Positions 1 to 7,037 of a DNA stretch of 12,515 nt are shown one piece after another. The stretch's first letter is position 1. Each line of letters opens with the position of its first letter. The notes beneath the pieces were generated by a model. That model was not told the origin of the DNA and made no database searches. It saw only the letters and a program-made list of their open reading frames with translations. The position numbers and the translations under genes are program-made. Source of the stretch: an uncultured Eubacteriales bacterium (GTDB lineage: Bacteria; Bacillota; Clostridia; TANB77; CAG-508); the NCBI GenBank assembly GCA_902488785.1, contig CABTXJ010000016.1, positions 1-12,515 on the forward strand, given 5' to 3'.

Positions 1-1
1 A

Positions 2-64
2 GAGTATGATAGTATAGAAGGAACAGAACTATTATTTAAATTACAACATGCAGTAAATCAATAA
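2..64 (+). CDS. C-terminal end of an unidentified upstream gene
   Basis: An open frame runs from the window edge to a TAA at 62-64 and encodes about 20 residues ending in LLFKLQHAVNQ. The start lies outside the window. I do not recognise the family from this fragment. It does not look like the end of MinC, the gene that often precedes minD. Because its 5' part is missing, even its coding status rests only on the open frame and on the gene-free stretch that follows. The gap of 300 bases to minD suggests that it belongs to a different transcription unit. Confidence 0.4.
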   Translation, partial: EYDSIEGTELLFKLQHAVNQ

Positions 65-364
65 AAACAGTAAAGATATTTTATTATAGAAAATGTTGCA
101 CTTAAAATGCAAACTAACCTATTCATAATATATTTTATTTATAGTATATATTATGATATAATCCAAAGAAGAATTATAATTTGCTTTTAATATTAATTTG
201 AATATATAAAATACTTAAATTATTAAAGCTAAAAAAAATAATAGACTTGAAATTAAAAGCATAAAACAAATGAGACAATAAAGTAAAAATAAATAAAATA
301 ATAAAAATAAATAAAAACATATGCATAAAAATGTTTTTAAAAGTTAAACCTAAATGGAGGAAAT
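65..364. other. Gene-free AT-rich stretch before minD
   Basis: No open frame of useful length is seen on either strand. The stretch holds a possible extended -10 promoter (see 154-162) and two small inverted repeats. TTGCA/TGCAA around 94-110 has no T-run. AAAACAT at 314-320 pairs with ATGTTTT at 331-337, just upstream of minD. Neither makes a convincing terminator for the upstream gene. The minD ribosome binding site TGGAGG lies at 355-360. A 14-mer at 141-154 recurs in the gap before the tRNA at 6231-6244. Confidence 0.6.
154..162 (+). promoter_or_regulatory. Possible extended -10 promoter for the minDE-rodA-dusB-asnS operon
   Basis: TGATATAAT gives a perfect TATAAT at 157-162 with the extended TGn motif directly before it. 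The hexamer 17 bases upstream (134-139) is T-rich but a poor -35. If used, transcription would start near 169 and leave a leader of about 195 nt before minD. In sequence this AT-rich, TATAAT arises easily by chance, so the call rests on the TGn extension and on the position ahead of the first gene of the operon. Confidence 0.35.
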
Positions 365-1156
365 ATGGGAGAAGTTATAGTTATTACGTCAGGTAAAGGT
401 GGAGTAGGAAAAACTACAACAACAGCAAATTTAGGAGCTGCACTTGCACTTGCAGGTAAAAGAGTAGTTTTAGTAGATACAGATATAGGTCTTAGGAATT
501 TAGATGTTGTAATGGGATTAGAAAATAGGATTGTATATGACATAGTAGATGTAGTTGAAGGAAAATGTAGGTTAAAACAATCATTAATTAAAGATAAAAG
601 ATATCCAGAATTGTTTCTATTACCTGCAGCACAAACACGTGATAAGTCAGCAATAAATGAGGAACAAATGTTAGATTTAACATCTAAACTAAAAAAGGAA
701 TTTGATTTTGTTTTAATTGATTGTCCTGCTGGAATAGAGCAAGGATTTAAAAATGCAGTAGTAGGAGCTGATAGGGCTTTAATTGTAACAACTGCAGAAA
801 TATCCGCAATTAGAGATGCAGATAGAATAATTGCATTAGTTGAGGTATCAGGAATAAAAAATCCAGAGTTAATTATTAATAGATTAAGACCTGAAATGGT
901 AAGAAAAGGTGAAATGATGGATGTTGAAGATATAGTAGATCTTCTATCTATTGATTTAGTTGGAGTTGTACCTGATGATGAGTATATAATTATGCATACA
1001 AATAAGGGGGAACCTGTAATTACAAATAAAAAGGCACCTGCAGGAAGAGCATATATAGAAATATCAAGAAGAATATTAGGAGAAAATGTACCAATAAGTA
1101 TACCGGGACAGAATAAAACATTTTGGGATAAAATAAAAGGAGTATTTGGAAAATAA
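365..1156 (+). CDS. minD: MinD, division-site selection ATPase
   Basis: MinD is the membrane-associated ATPase that, with its partners, keeps the FtsZ ring at mid-cell. The 263-residue length is normal. The deviant Walker A motif KGGVGKTT is at residues 11-18, with the signature Lys11 of the ParA/MinD superfamily. The segment VDTDIGLRNLD (37-47) carries the switch residues, and FVLIDCPAG (115-123) is the Walker B region. The final residues FWDKIKGVFGK form the amphipathic membrane-targeting helix that MinD needs for ATP-dependent membrane binding. All key residues are present. The ATG follows TGGAGG (355-360) at good spacing. minE begins 14 bases after the stop, so the two are co-transcribed. 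No minC lies directly upstream. Confidence 0.96.
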   Translation: MGEVIVITSGKGGVGKTTTTANLGAALALAGKRVVLVDTDIGLRNLDVVMGLENRIVYDIVDVVEGKCRLKQSLIKDKRYPELFLLPAAQTRDKSAINEEQMLDLTSKLKKEFDFVLIDCPAGIEQGFKNAVVGADRALIVTTAEISAIRDADRIIALVEVSGIKNPELIINRLRPEMVRKGEMMDVEDIVDLLSIDLVGVVPDDEYIIMHTNKGEPVITNKKAPAGRAYIEISRRILGENVPISIPGQNKTFWDKIKGVFGK

Positions 1157-1170
1157 GAGGAGGTATATTT

Positions 1171-2517
1171 ATGACTTTTAATGACTTAATAAATAAGTAC
1201 TTAAAAAGAGATGTAAAAAAGATAGAGGCAAATACAAATAAAAAAGAAAAAGAAAAAGAAAATCAAAAAGAGCCTAAAACAAACAAGCTAGCTAAAGATA
1301 GACTGCATGTCTTACTTGTACAAGACAGAGCAAGTGTATCTGCAGAATTCATTGATTTAATGAAAGAAGAGGTAGTTGAAGTAGTAAAAAAATATGTTAC
1401 TGTAGATGATGAAGGTATTGACCTTAATATGAAAAGCGAAATTAAGGAAAATGGAAAGACAGAAGCAGGACTTGTAATTAGAATACCAATTTTAAATATC
1501 AGAAATGAAATGAAATCACAAAAAGTAAAAGAAGATGAATTAGAAGCAATTGATAAAAGGTTTGATGAGAAAAAAGAAAGTGCACTTAAAACACAAGAAA
1601 CAATACAAAAAATAGAAGAAGAAAATACTAAAGATGAAGAAATTAGTAAGCAAGAATTCGAAGAAATAAAAGAAAACATGTTTAAAGAAGATGAGAAAAA
1701 AGAAGTAAAAAACAAGCTAGAGGAAGTAGAAAAAATTGAAAAAGAATTAGATGAACAAGGCTTGGATCTTTTGAAAATTCAAGAAGATCTTGTAAGAAGA
1801 ATTAATGAAAGAGAAAATACAAACAAGACTTTTGAAGAATTAAAAGATGAAATATTAAGTGGAAAATATGATTATTTAGAAAATGAAGAAGAGTGCAAAG
1901 ATACTGAAGATGAAGAAAAAGAATCAGAAATACTTAAAAAAATAGAAGAAGACTTAGACAATAAGGCAGATAAGCTAGAAAAAATAAAAGAAGAAATAGC
2001 AGAAAATATAGAAAAAGGTAGTAAAAATATAGAAAATGCATTAAAAAATGCTAAAGAAGAAATTGAAATAAAAAAATTAGAAGAAAAGAATAAAAAAGAA
2101 AAAGAATTAGAAAAAGAAAAAATAAAAAGAGAACAAGAAATTCAAAGAATTAAGGAATTAAAAGAAAAAAGAGAAGAAAAAGAAAGAAAATCAAAAGAAG
2201 ATTTAAAATTAAATGAAGAAGGAATGGAAAATTCTATTGAGGATGTCAATTTAAAATTTATAGAAGAAAATGAAAAAGACAATGGAAATGAAAATAGAAA
2301 AAATAAAGAAGAAGTATTAGAAATAGATAATGAATTAGAAGATAATGAATATGAAGATAGTTTAGGAAAAAGTTTAGATATATATACAAAAGAAGAAAAG
2401 ACAAAACATTCTAAATCACTACTTTCAGATGATAAGACTATGATATTTGATCCTGAAAAAGTAAATGAATTATTAGAAAAACAAACAGATAAAAGAAGGA
2501 AAAATAAAAGACGTTAA
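1171..2517 (+). CDS. minE: MinE topological specificity factor with a very long charged C-terminal extension
   Basis: MinE stimulates the MinD ATPase and releases it from the membrane. Residues 1-14 (MTFNDLINKYLKRD) fit the N-terminal membrane-targeting helix. Residues 17-37 are a Lys/Glu/Asn-rich linker. Residues 39-111 match the MinE core: LAKDRLHVLLVQDRA is the MinD-contacting segment, followed by VVKKYVTVDDEGIDL and a final strand near LVIRIPILNI. Typical MinE is about 90 residues, while this one is 448. The remaining 337 or so residues are almost all Lys, Glu, Ile, Asn, Leu and Asp, predict as long coiled coil or disordered helix, and end in a basic KRRKNKRR. The frame is open throughout and I found no internal ATG with a good ribosome binding site that would make the tail a separate gene. 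GAGGAGG (1157-1163) sets the start. The context directly after minD supports the call. Confidence 0.88.
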   Translation: MTFNDLINKYLKRDVKKIEANTNKKEKEKENQKEPKTNKLAKDRLHVLLVQDRASVSAEFIDLMKEEVVEVVKKYVTVDDEGIDLNMKSEIKENGKTEAGLVIRIPILNIRNEMKSQKVKEDELEAIDKRFDEKKESALKTQETIQKIEEENTKDEEISKQEFEEIKENMFKEDEKKEVKNKLEEVEKIEKELDEQGLDLLKIQEDLVRRINERENTNKTFEELKDEILSGKYDYLENEEECKDTEDEEKESEILKKIEEDLDNKADKLEKIKEEIAENIEKGSKNIENALKNAKEEIEIKKLEEKNKKEKELEKEKIKREQEIQRIKELKEKREEKERKSKEDLKLNEEGMENSIEDVNLKFIEENEKDNGNENRKNKEEVLEIDNELEDNEYEDSLGKSLDIYTKEEKTKHSKSLLSDDKTMIFDPEKVNELLEKQTDKRRKNKRR

Positions 2518-2547
2518 AGTCTATGTACCAATGAAAAAGGATAAAAG

Positions 2548-3669
2548 ATGAAAAAAAAGTTTTTAAAAAATATAGAATGGACAGTATTATTTTGTGTACT
2601 TATATTATTTACAATAGGACTTGTAGCTTTAAGGTCAGCAACAAAGAGCACAGAATATGTAGAATTTTATAAGCAAATACAATGGTTTGTAATAAGTGTT
2701 CCATTTTTAGTAATATTTACAGTAGTTGATTATGAAAAGATAGCAGACTTATCACCTATATACTATATAATATCAATAGTACTCTTAATTGCAGTACTAT
2801 TTACTAATCCTATATCTGGGGCATCAAGCTGGTTTAATTTTGGATTTCTTTCTTTTCAACCTGCAGAAATATCTAAAATTTTTGTTATAATATTTGTTTC
2901 TAAAATGATTGCAAGCTTACAATTGAAAGGAAAAAATGAAATAAATAGAATATATAAATTATTGGTGCCAGTATTTTTTATGGCGATACCAACAGTATTA
3001 ATAGCAATGCAACCAGATTATGGAACAGCCATAGCATATGTTGTTGCCTTTACTTTCATTATATTAATAGCAGGATTAGGAAGAGGATATGTGTTTACAA
3101 TGATTCTATTATTAATATCTTCAACTTATTTTTTAATAACAAAAATATTACCAGTAAAAGCACCACATGCTATTAAGAGAATTGAAGTTTTTTTAAATCC
3201 TGGAATTGATCCAAGAGGTGCAGGATACAATGTGCTTCAATCAAGACTCGCAATTGGATCAGGTCAAGTATTTGGTATGGGATTTGGACAAGGAAATCAA
3301 ACACAAATGGGATATCTACATCCTAAAACAACAGACTTTATATTTTCATTAATATCTGAGGAGTTTGGGTTTGTCGTTTCTGCAATAGTTATAATCCTAT
3401 ATGTATTTTTAATAGTTAAAGCAATATATATATCAAGAACGGCAAAAGATAATTTAGGCTCATATATTGCAATAGGAATAGCAGGAATACTTACATATCA
3501 TATGGTTGAAAATATAGCTATGACAATGGGATTGTTACCAATTACTGGTATTCCATTACCATTTGTAAGCTACGGAGGAAGCTCCCTTATTACTAATTTT
3601 ATGCTTATTGGAATTCTTTTAAATATTAGTGGTAGAAGACAAAAGTCAATATATGTTGATGTAACTTAA
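2548..3669 (+). CDS. rodA: RodA/FtsW-family (SEDS) peptidoglycan glycosyltransferase, most like RodA
   Basis: SEDS proteins are multi-pass membrane enzymes that polymerise lipid II into glycan strands together with a class B PBP: RodA in elongation, FtsW in division. The 373 residues contain about ten hydrophobic segments. Family landmarks are PAEISKI (105-111), with a conserved Glu at 107, QPDYGTA (155-161), and LAIGSGQVFGMGFGQG (234-249). TTDFIF (261-266) carries Asp263, the position of the catalytic Asp in RodA. PITGIPLPFVSYGGSS (331-346) is also present. The MTMGLLPITG wording and the place after minDE favour RodA over FtsW or SpoVE, but these relatives are hard to separate by eye. The ribosome binding site is a modest AAAGGA near 2536-2541. 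No partner PBP is in the window. Confidence 0.88.
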   Translation: MKKKFLKNIEWTVLFCVLILFTIGLVALRSATKSTEYVEFYKQIQWFVISVPFLVIFTVVDYEKIADLSPIYYIISIVLLIAVLFTNPISGASSWFNFGFLSFQPAEISKIFVIIFVSKMIASLQLKGKNEINRIYKLLVPVFFMAIPTVLIAMQPDYGTAIAYVVAFTFIILIAGLGRGYVFTMILLLISSTYFLITKILPVKAPHAIKRIEVFLNPGIDPRGAGYNVLQSRLAIGSGQVFGMGFGQGNQTQMGYLHPKTTDFIFSLISEEFGFVVSAIVIILYVFLIVKAIYISRTAKDNLGSYIAIGIAGILTYHMVENIAMTMGLLPITGIPLPFVSYGGSSLITNFMLIGILLNISGRRQKSIYVDVT

Positions 3670-3676
3670 AATAGAA

Positions 3677-3705
3677 ATGGAAATAATGTAAATAATGGAA
3701 ATAAT
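3677..3705 (+). repeat. In-phase 18-base duplication around the dusB start
   Basis: The 11-mer ATGGAAATAAT occurs at 3677-3687 and again at 3695-3705, where it forms the dusB start codons. The first copy opens a four-codon frame (Met-Glu-Ile-Met) that stops at a TAA at 3689-3691. It looks like a slippage or short duplication event that moved or copied the start region. It leaves dusB with only a weak ribosome binding site. Confidence 0.6.
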
Positions 3706-4717
3706 AGACAAAAATAAAAAAAATAATAATAAGAACAATAACAATAATAATAATATAAAAATAGGAAATATTACTTTAGAAAATAATGTTATTGTTGCAC
3801 CAATGGCTGGAGTAAGTGATATAGGGTTTAGGTATATTAATAAGAAAATAGCAAATCCAGGTGCATTAGTTACTGAAATGGTAAATAGTAGGGCAATATA
3901 TTATGAAGATAAAAAAACACTCGAAATGCTAAAAACATACGAAAATGAATCGCCTGTAATATACCAAGTATTTGGAGATGATGAAAAATATATGTATGAA
4001 GCTGCAAAAATACTTAGTAAAAAATGTGATATATTAGATATTAATATGGGGTGTCCTGCAAAGAAGGTTGTAAGTACTGGAGCAGGATCTGCCCTTATGA
4101 AAGACTTAGATAAGGCAAGAAAAATAATTAGAGCAGTAATAAATGGATCAGAAGTTCCAGTAACACTTAAAATGAGACTAGGCTGGGATAAAGAAAATAT
4201 TAACTGCCTAGAGCTTTCAAAAATTGCAGAAGAAGAAGGTATATCATTAATTACAATTCATGGAAGAACAAAAACACAAATGTATCAAGGAAAAGCTACA
4301 TATGATGAAATAAAAAAGGTAAAAGAAGAAGTTAAAATTCCAGTAATTGTAAATGGTGATATAATGGATGGAAAAAAGGCAATAGAAGTGTTAGAGTATA
4401 CAAAAGCAGATGGTGTAATGATTGCAAGAGGTGCAATGGGATCTCCATATAATTTAAAGCAAATAGTAGACAGTGTAAAAAACATGAAAGAAGTTGAAAA
4501 AGAAATTCCAAAAGCTAAAATAGTAAAAGATATCGTAATCAAACAATATGATATGCTAACTACAAATATAGGAGAAAAAAGAGCTTCAAAAGATATTAGA
4601 AAACATGTAATATGGTTTTCTTCAGGATTTAAAAATTCAAAAAAGATAAGAGCAGAAGTTAAAAACATAGTTGACAAAGAAAGCTTGATTAAAATATTAG
4701 ATATGTTGGAGGATTAA
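3695..4717 (+). CDS. dusB: tRNA-dihydrouridine synthase (DusB type)
   Basis: This is an FMN-dependent TIM-barrel enzyme that reduces specific uridines to dihydrouridine in tRNA D-loops. The sequence shows APMAGVSD (35-42) for FMN binding, NMGCPAKKV (117-125) with the catalytic Cys120, LKMRLGW (158-164), IHGRT (188-192), VNGDI (219-223) and ARGAMGSPY (244-252). After the barrel, the C-terminal helical domain contains the RASKDIRKH segment typical of bacterial DusB. The length of 340 is slightly above normal because of a low-complexity start: residues 7-20 are almost only Asn and Lys, encoded by AAT/AAC/AAA repeats. No other ATG lies between this start and the conserved core, so I keep it despite a weak ribosome binding site. 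The gene sits 25 bases after rodA and 7 bases before asnS. DusB is the likeliest subfamily, not proven. Confidence 0.93.
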   Translation: MEIIDKNKKNNNKNNNNNNNIKIGNITLENNVIVAPMAGVSDIGFRYINKKIANPGALVTEMVNSRAIYYEDKKTLEMLKTYENESPVIYQVFGDDEKYMYEAAKILSKKCDILDINMGCPAKKVVSTGAGSALMKDLDKARKIIRAVINGSEVPVTLKMRLGWDKENINCLELSKIAEEEGISLITIHGRTKTQMYQGKATYDEIKKVKEEVKIPVIVNGDIMDGKKAIEVLEYTKADGVMIARGAMGSPYNLKQIVDSVKNMKEVEKEIPKAKIVKDIVIKQYDMLTTNIGEKRASKDIRKHVIWFSSGFKNSKKIRAEVKNIVDKESLIKILDMLED

Positions 4718-4724
4718 AAGTATT

Positions 4725-6134
4725 ATGAAAAGAACAGAAATAATGGAAGTCTTTGAAAGAAAAGATGAACTAATAGATAAAGAAGTATATTTAAGAGGAT
4801 GGATTAGATATTCTAGATTTTCTAAAAATATAGGGTTTATTGAATTAAATGATGGAACTTGTTTTCAAAATATACAAATAGTTGTGCAAAAGGAATTAGA
4901 AAACTTTGAAGAAATAGAAAAATATAAATTATATTCATCAATTAAAGTTACAGGTAAGGTAGTAAAATCAGAAAATCCTAAACAAGAAATTGAAGTACTT
5001 GCAAGCAATATTGAATTAGAATCAATGGCAGATGAAGACTATCCACTACAAAATAAAAGACATACACAAGAGTATTTAAGAACAATTGCTCATTTAAGAC
5101 CAAGAGCAAATACATATAGAGCAGTATTTAGAGTAAGGTCATTAGTTGCAATGGCAATACATGAATACTTCCAAAAACATGGATATATATATGTACATAC
5201 ACCAATAATTACATCAAGTGATGCTGAAGGTGCAGGAGAAATGTTTACTGTAACTAATTTTGATTTAGCAAATGTACCTATGAAAGAAGAAGAACAACCA
5301 GAAAAAAATAAAGAAGTAGACTTTAAGCAAGACTTCTTTGGAAAAAATGCACATCTTACTGTAAGTGGACAATTAAATGTTGAAACATTTGCACATGCAT
5401 TTTCAAAAGTATATACATTTGGTCCAACATTTAGAGCAGAAAATTCTAATACACTAAAACATGCTGCAGAATTTTGGATGGTAGAACCAGAAATTGCTTT
5501 TGCAAACTTAAGTGATATGATGGATGTTGCAGAAAATTCATTAAAATATGTAATATCATATGTAATGAAAAATGCTAAAACAGAAATAGAATTTTTAGAT
5601 AAATTTGTATCAAAAGGATTAATTGAAAAATTGGAAAATGCTTTAAATAATGATTTTGCAAGAATTACATATACAGAAGCAATTGAAAAACTTAAAAAAG
5701 CAAAAAAGAAATTTGAAGTAGATGTTGAATGGGGAATGGACTTAGATACTGAACACGAAAGATATTTAGCAGAAGAAATATTTAAAAAGCCAGTATTTTT
5801 AACTGATTATCCAAAAGATATAAAAGCATTCTATATGAAACTGAATGAAGATGGAAAAACAGTGGCAGCTGCAGACCTATTAGTACCTGGAATCGGTGAA
5901 TTAATAGGAGGAAGCCAAAGAGAAGATAAATTAGACGTATTAGAAGGAAGAATGGATGAACTAAATATGAATAAAGATGAATATTATTGGTATTTAGATC
6001 TTAGAAAATATGGAAGTGTAGAACATTCAGGATTTGGTATAGGATTTGAAAGATTAATAATGTATATAACTGGTATACAAAATATTAGGGATACAATTGC
6101 ATTTCCTAGAACACCAAATAATTGTGATTACTAA
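4725..6134 (+). CDS. asnS: Asparaginyl-tRNA synthetase
   Basis: This class IIb aminoacyl-tRNA synthetase charges tRNA-Asn with asparagine in the cytoplasm. At 469 residues it is normal in length. An N-terminal OB-fold anticodon-binding domain covers about 18-103 (VYLRGWIRYSR, IGFIELNDGT). The catalytic domain follows, with TFRAENSNT (235-243) and EFWMVEPE (249-256) as motif 2, GGSQRE (395-400), and motif 3 GFGIGFERL (436-444). The end at PNNCDY is typical for AsnRS, and the motif 2 wording separates it from AspRS and LysRS. The only upstream ribosome binding candidate, GGAGGA, lies inside the last codons of dusB (4708-4713), so the two genes are probably translationally coupled. No T-box leader is present. 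No clear terminator follows it. Confidence 0.96.
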   Translation: MKRTEIMEVFERKDELIDKEVYLRGWIRYSRFSKNIGFIELNDGTCFQNIQIVVQKELENFEEIEKYKLYSSIKVTGKVVKSENPKQEIEVLASNIELESMADEDYPLQNKRHTQEYLRTIAHLRPRANTYRAVFRVRSLVAMAIHEYFQKHGYIYVHTPIITSSDAEGAGEMFTVTNFDLANVPMKEEEQPEKNKEVDFKQDFFGKNAHLTVSGQLNVETFAHAFSKVYTFGPTFRAENSNTLKHAAEFWMVEPEIAFANLSDMMDVAENSLKYVISYVMKNAKTEIEFLDKFVSKGLIEKLENALNNDFARITYTEAIEKLKKAKKKFEVDVEWGMDLDTEHERYLAEEIFKKPVFLTDYPKDIKAFYMKLNEDGKTVAAADLLVPGIGELIGGSQREDKLDVLEGRMDELNMNKDEYYWYLDLRKYGSVEHSGFGIGFERLIMYITGIQNIRDTIAFPRTPNNCDY

Positions 6135-6338
6135 AAATATAATATTAAAATAATAGCAAAATAATAGCAAAAACATAATATATATGATTTTAATAACTAT
6201 TATTAAAACAAGAATAAAAAAAGATATAATATAGTATATATTATTTAGAAATTATATTTTTATTTAATATAATCTAAGTAGTATATACAAATATTATATA
6301 TTTTAAAATTTGAATAATTTTATAAATTTTTAAAATTA
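6135..6338. other. Gene-free AT-rich spacer after asnS
   Basis: This spacer is nearly pure A and T, with no supported open frame. It contains two perfect tandem copies of ATAATAGCAAA (6150-6171). It also has an 8-bp inverted repeat TTTTAATA/TATTAAAA (6188-6208) and another, ATAATATA/TATATTAT (6226-6244). None is followed by a T-run on the plus strand, so I cannot assign a terminator for asnS. The promoter-like TATAAT at 6225-6230 lacks a matching -35. Confidence 0.55.
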
Positions 6339-6369
6339 AAAAAAATAAAAAAAGAGGATAAATCCTCTT
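6339..6369 (-). terminator. Intrinsic terminator of the tRNA-Met gene
   Basis: Read on the minus strand, a stem AAGAGGA/TCCTCTT with a four-base loop (6352-6369) is followed by a long T-rich run (T's opposite the A-tract 6339-6353). The outermost stem base is the terminal A of the tRNA CCA end, so termination and the mature 3' end are directly joined. The hairpin has no T-run on the plus strand and should act only on the tRNA transcript. Confidence 0.85.
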
Positions 6370-6445
6370 GGTAGCGAAGATGTGACTCGAACACATGACC
6401 CTTCGGGTATGAACCGAATGCTCTAGCCAACTGAGCTACTTCGCC
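6369..6445 (-). tRNA. tRNA-Met (CAU), elongator
   Basis: The 77-nt cloverleaf folds fully. The acceptor is GGCGAAG with CTTCGCT, including a G1-U72 wobble. The D-stem is GCTC/GAGC, the anticodon stem TTCGG/CCGAA with loop TTCATAC (anticodon CAT at 6409-6411), the variable loop GGGTC, and the T-stem ATGTG/CACAT with TTCGAGT. The discriminator is A and the CCA is encoded. The GCTACCA end, the G1-U72 pair and the anticodon loop match the elongator tRNA-Met of Bacillota as I recall it. Initiator tRNA would have GGG/CCC anticodon-stem pairs, and the lysidine-modified tRNA-Ile would have a different loop. It is the only minus-strand gene in the window. Confidence 0.95.
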
Positions 6446-6455
6446 TAACATATAT

Positions 6456-6484
6456 ATTATATTAATAATTTTGTTAAAAGTCAA
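6456..6484 (-). promoter_or_regulatory. Near-consensus sigma-A promoter of tRNA-Met
   Basis: On the minus strand, TTGACT (6479-6484) is separated by exactly 17 bases from a perfect TATAAT (6456-6461). Transcription would start near 6449, a few bases before the mature tRNA 5' end at 6445. The strength of the match is what one expects for a stable RNA gene. Confidence 0.85.
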
Positions 6485-6504
6485 GGTAATTGTGAAAAAA
6501 AAGT

Positions 6505-6509
6505 AAGGG
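6505..6509 (+). promoter_or_regulatory. Ribosome binding site that sets the scpB start
   Basis: AAGGG lies six bases before the ATG at 6516. The alternative TTG at 6510 directly abuts this site with no spacing, so it is unlikely to be used. Confidence 0.7.
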
Positions 6510-6515
6510 TTGAAT

Positions 6516-7025
6516 ATGGATATAGAAAAAGAAAGAAAAACAATAATGAATATATTGTTTGCAAAAGGTGAACCTGTAAATATAGATGAGATAGCAGAAG
6601 TTTTAAAAAAAGATAAAACTGAAGTAGAAGAAATTATGCAAATAATTATTAAAGAAGAAAAAATTTTTGAAATAGTTAAATTAGGAAAAAGCTATCAATT
6701 GATTAATGATAAGAAAGAGATTTTAAATATAATGCAATTATTTGATAAAAGGCCAAATCCTAGATTAACTAATGCAGCACTTGAAGTGCTTTCAATAATT
6801 GCATATAATCCAAAAACAACAAGGGCACAAATAGAAGAAATAAGAGGAGTTGCATCAGATAGTGTTGTATCTAGATTGTTAGATTATGGTTTAATAAAAG
6901 AAAGTGGAAAACTCCAACTTCCTGGCGCTCCAATGACATATATTACAACAGATAAGTTTCTTTTAACATTTGGATTAGATAGTATAAAAGATTTACCTAA
7001 ATTAGATGAAATAACAATAGAATAA
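6516..7025 (+). CDS. scpB: ScpB, segregation and condensation protein B
   Basis: ScpB is the kite (winged-helix) subunit that binds ScpA and the SMC ATPase to form the bacterial condensin, which organises and helps segregate the chromosome. From the ATG the protein has 169 residues, slightly short for the family. An N-terminal winged helix spans about 5-70 (ILFAKGEPVNIDEIAEVL). A second one spans about 82-155 and holds the conserved RLTNAALEVLSIIAYNPKTT, EEIRGVASDSVVSRLLDYGLI and LPGAPMTYITTDKFLLTFGL. The acidic tail seen in many ScpB proteins is almost absent, and the protein ends soon after DLPKL. The start follows AAGGG at 6505-6509. scpA, the usual neighbour, is not in the window. Instead ftsQ follows after 12 bases. 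No clear plus-strand promoter was found in the gap upstream. Confidence 0.93.
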   Translation: MDIEKERKTIMNILFAKGEPVNIDEIAEVLKKDKTEVEEIMQIIIKEEKIFEIVKLGKSYQLINDKKEILNIMQLFDKRPNPRLTNAALEVLSIIAYNPKTTRAQIEEIRGVASDSVVSRLLDYGLIKESGKLQLPGAPMTYITTDKFLLTFGLDSIKDLPKLDEITIE

Positions 7026-7037
7026 TGTAGGTGTAAT

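Noticed and set aside
314..337. AAAACAT/ATGTTTT hairpin as a terminator or riboswitch before minD
   Set aside because: The stem is short and AT-only with a ten-base loop, and it recalls no known riboswitch.
1263..1715. Minus-strand open frame inside minE
   Set aside because: Its Ser/Phe-rich product is the mirror of Lys/Glu-rich coding on the plus strand, and it has no ribosome binding site. The same applies to the minus-strand frames inside minD, dusB, ftsQ, the DUF881 genes, sbp and ftsA.
1504..2517. MinE tail as a separate downstream gene
   Set aside because: No in-frame ATG with a properly spaced ribosome binding site was found, and there is no stop between the MinE core and the tail.
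6150..6171. Tandem ATAATAGCAAA copies as a CRISPR or other repeat array
   Set aside because: There are only two short copies without spacers, so this is simple low-complexity sequence.
6510..6515. TTG at 6510 as the scpB start
   Set aside because: It abuts the AAGGG ribosome binding site with no spacer, while the ATG at 6516 has six bases.
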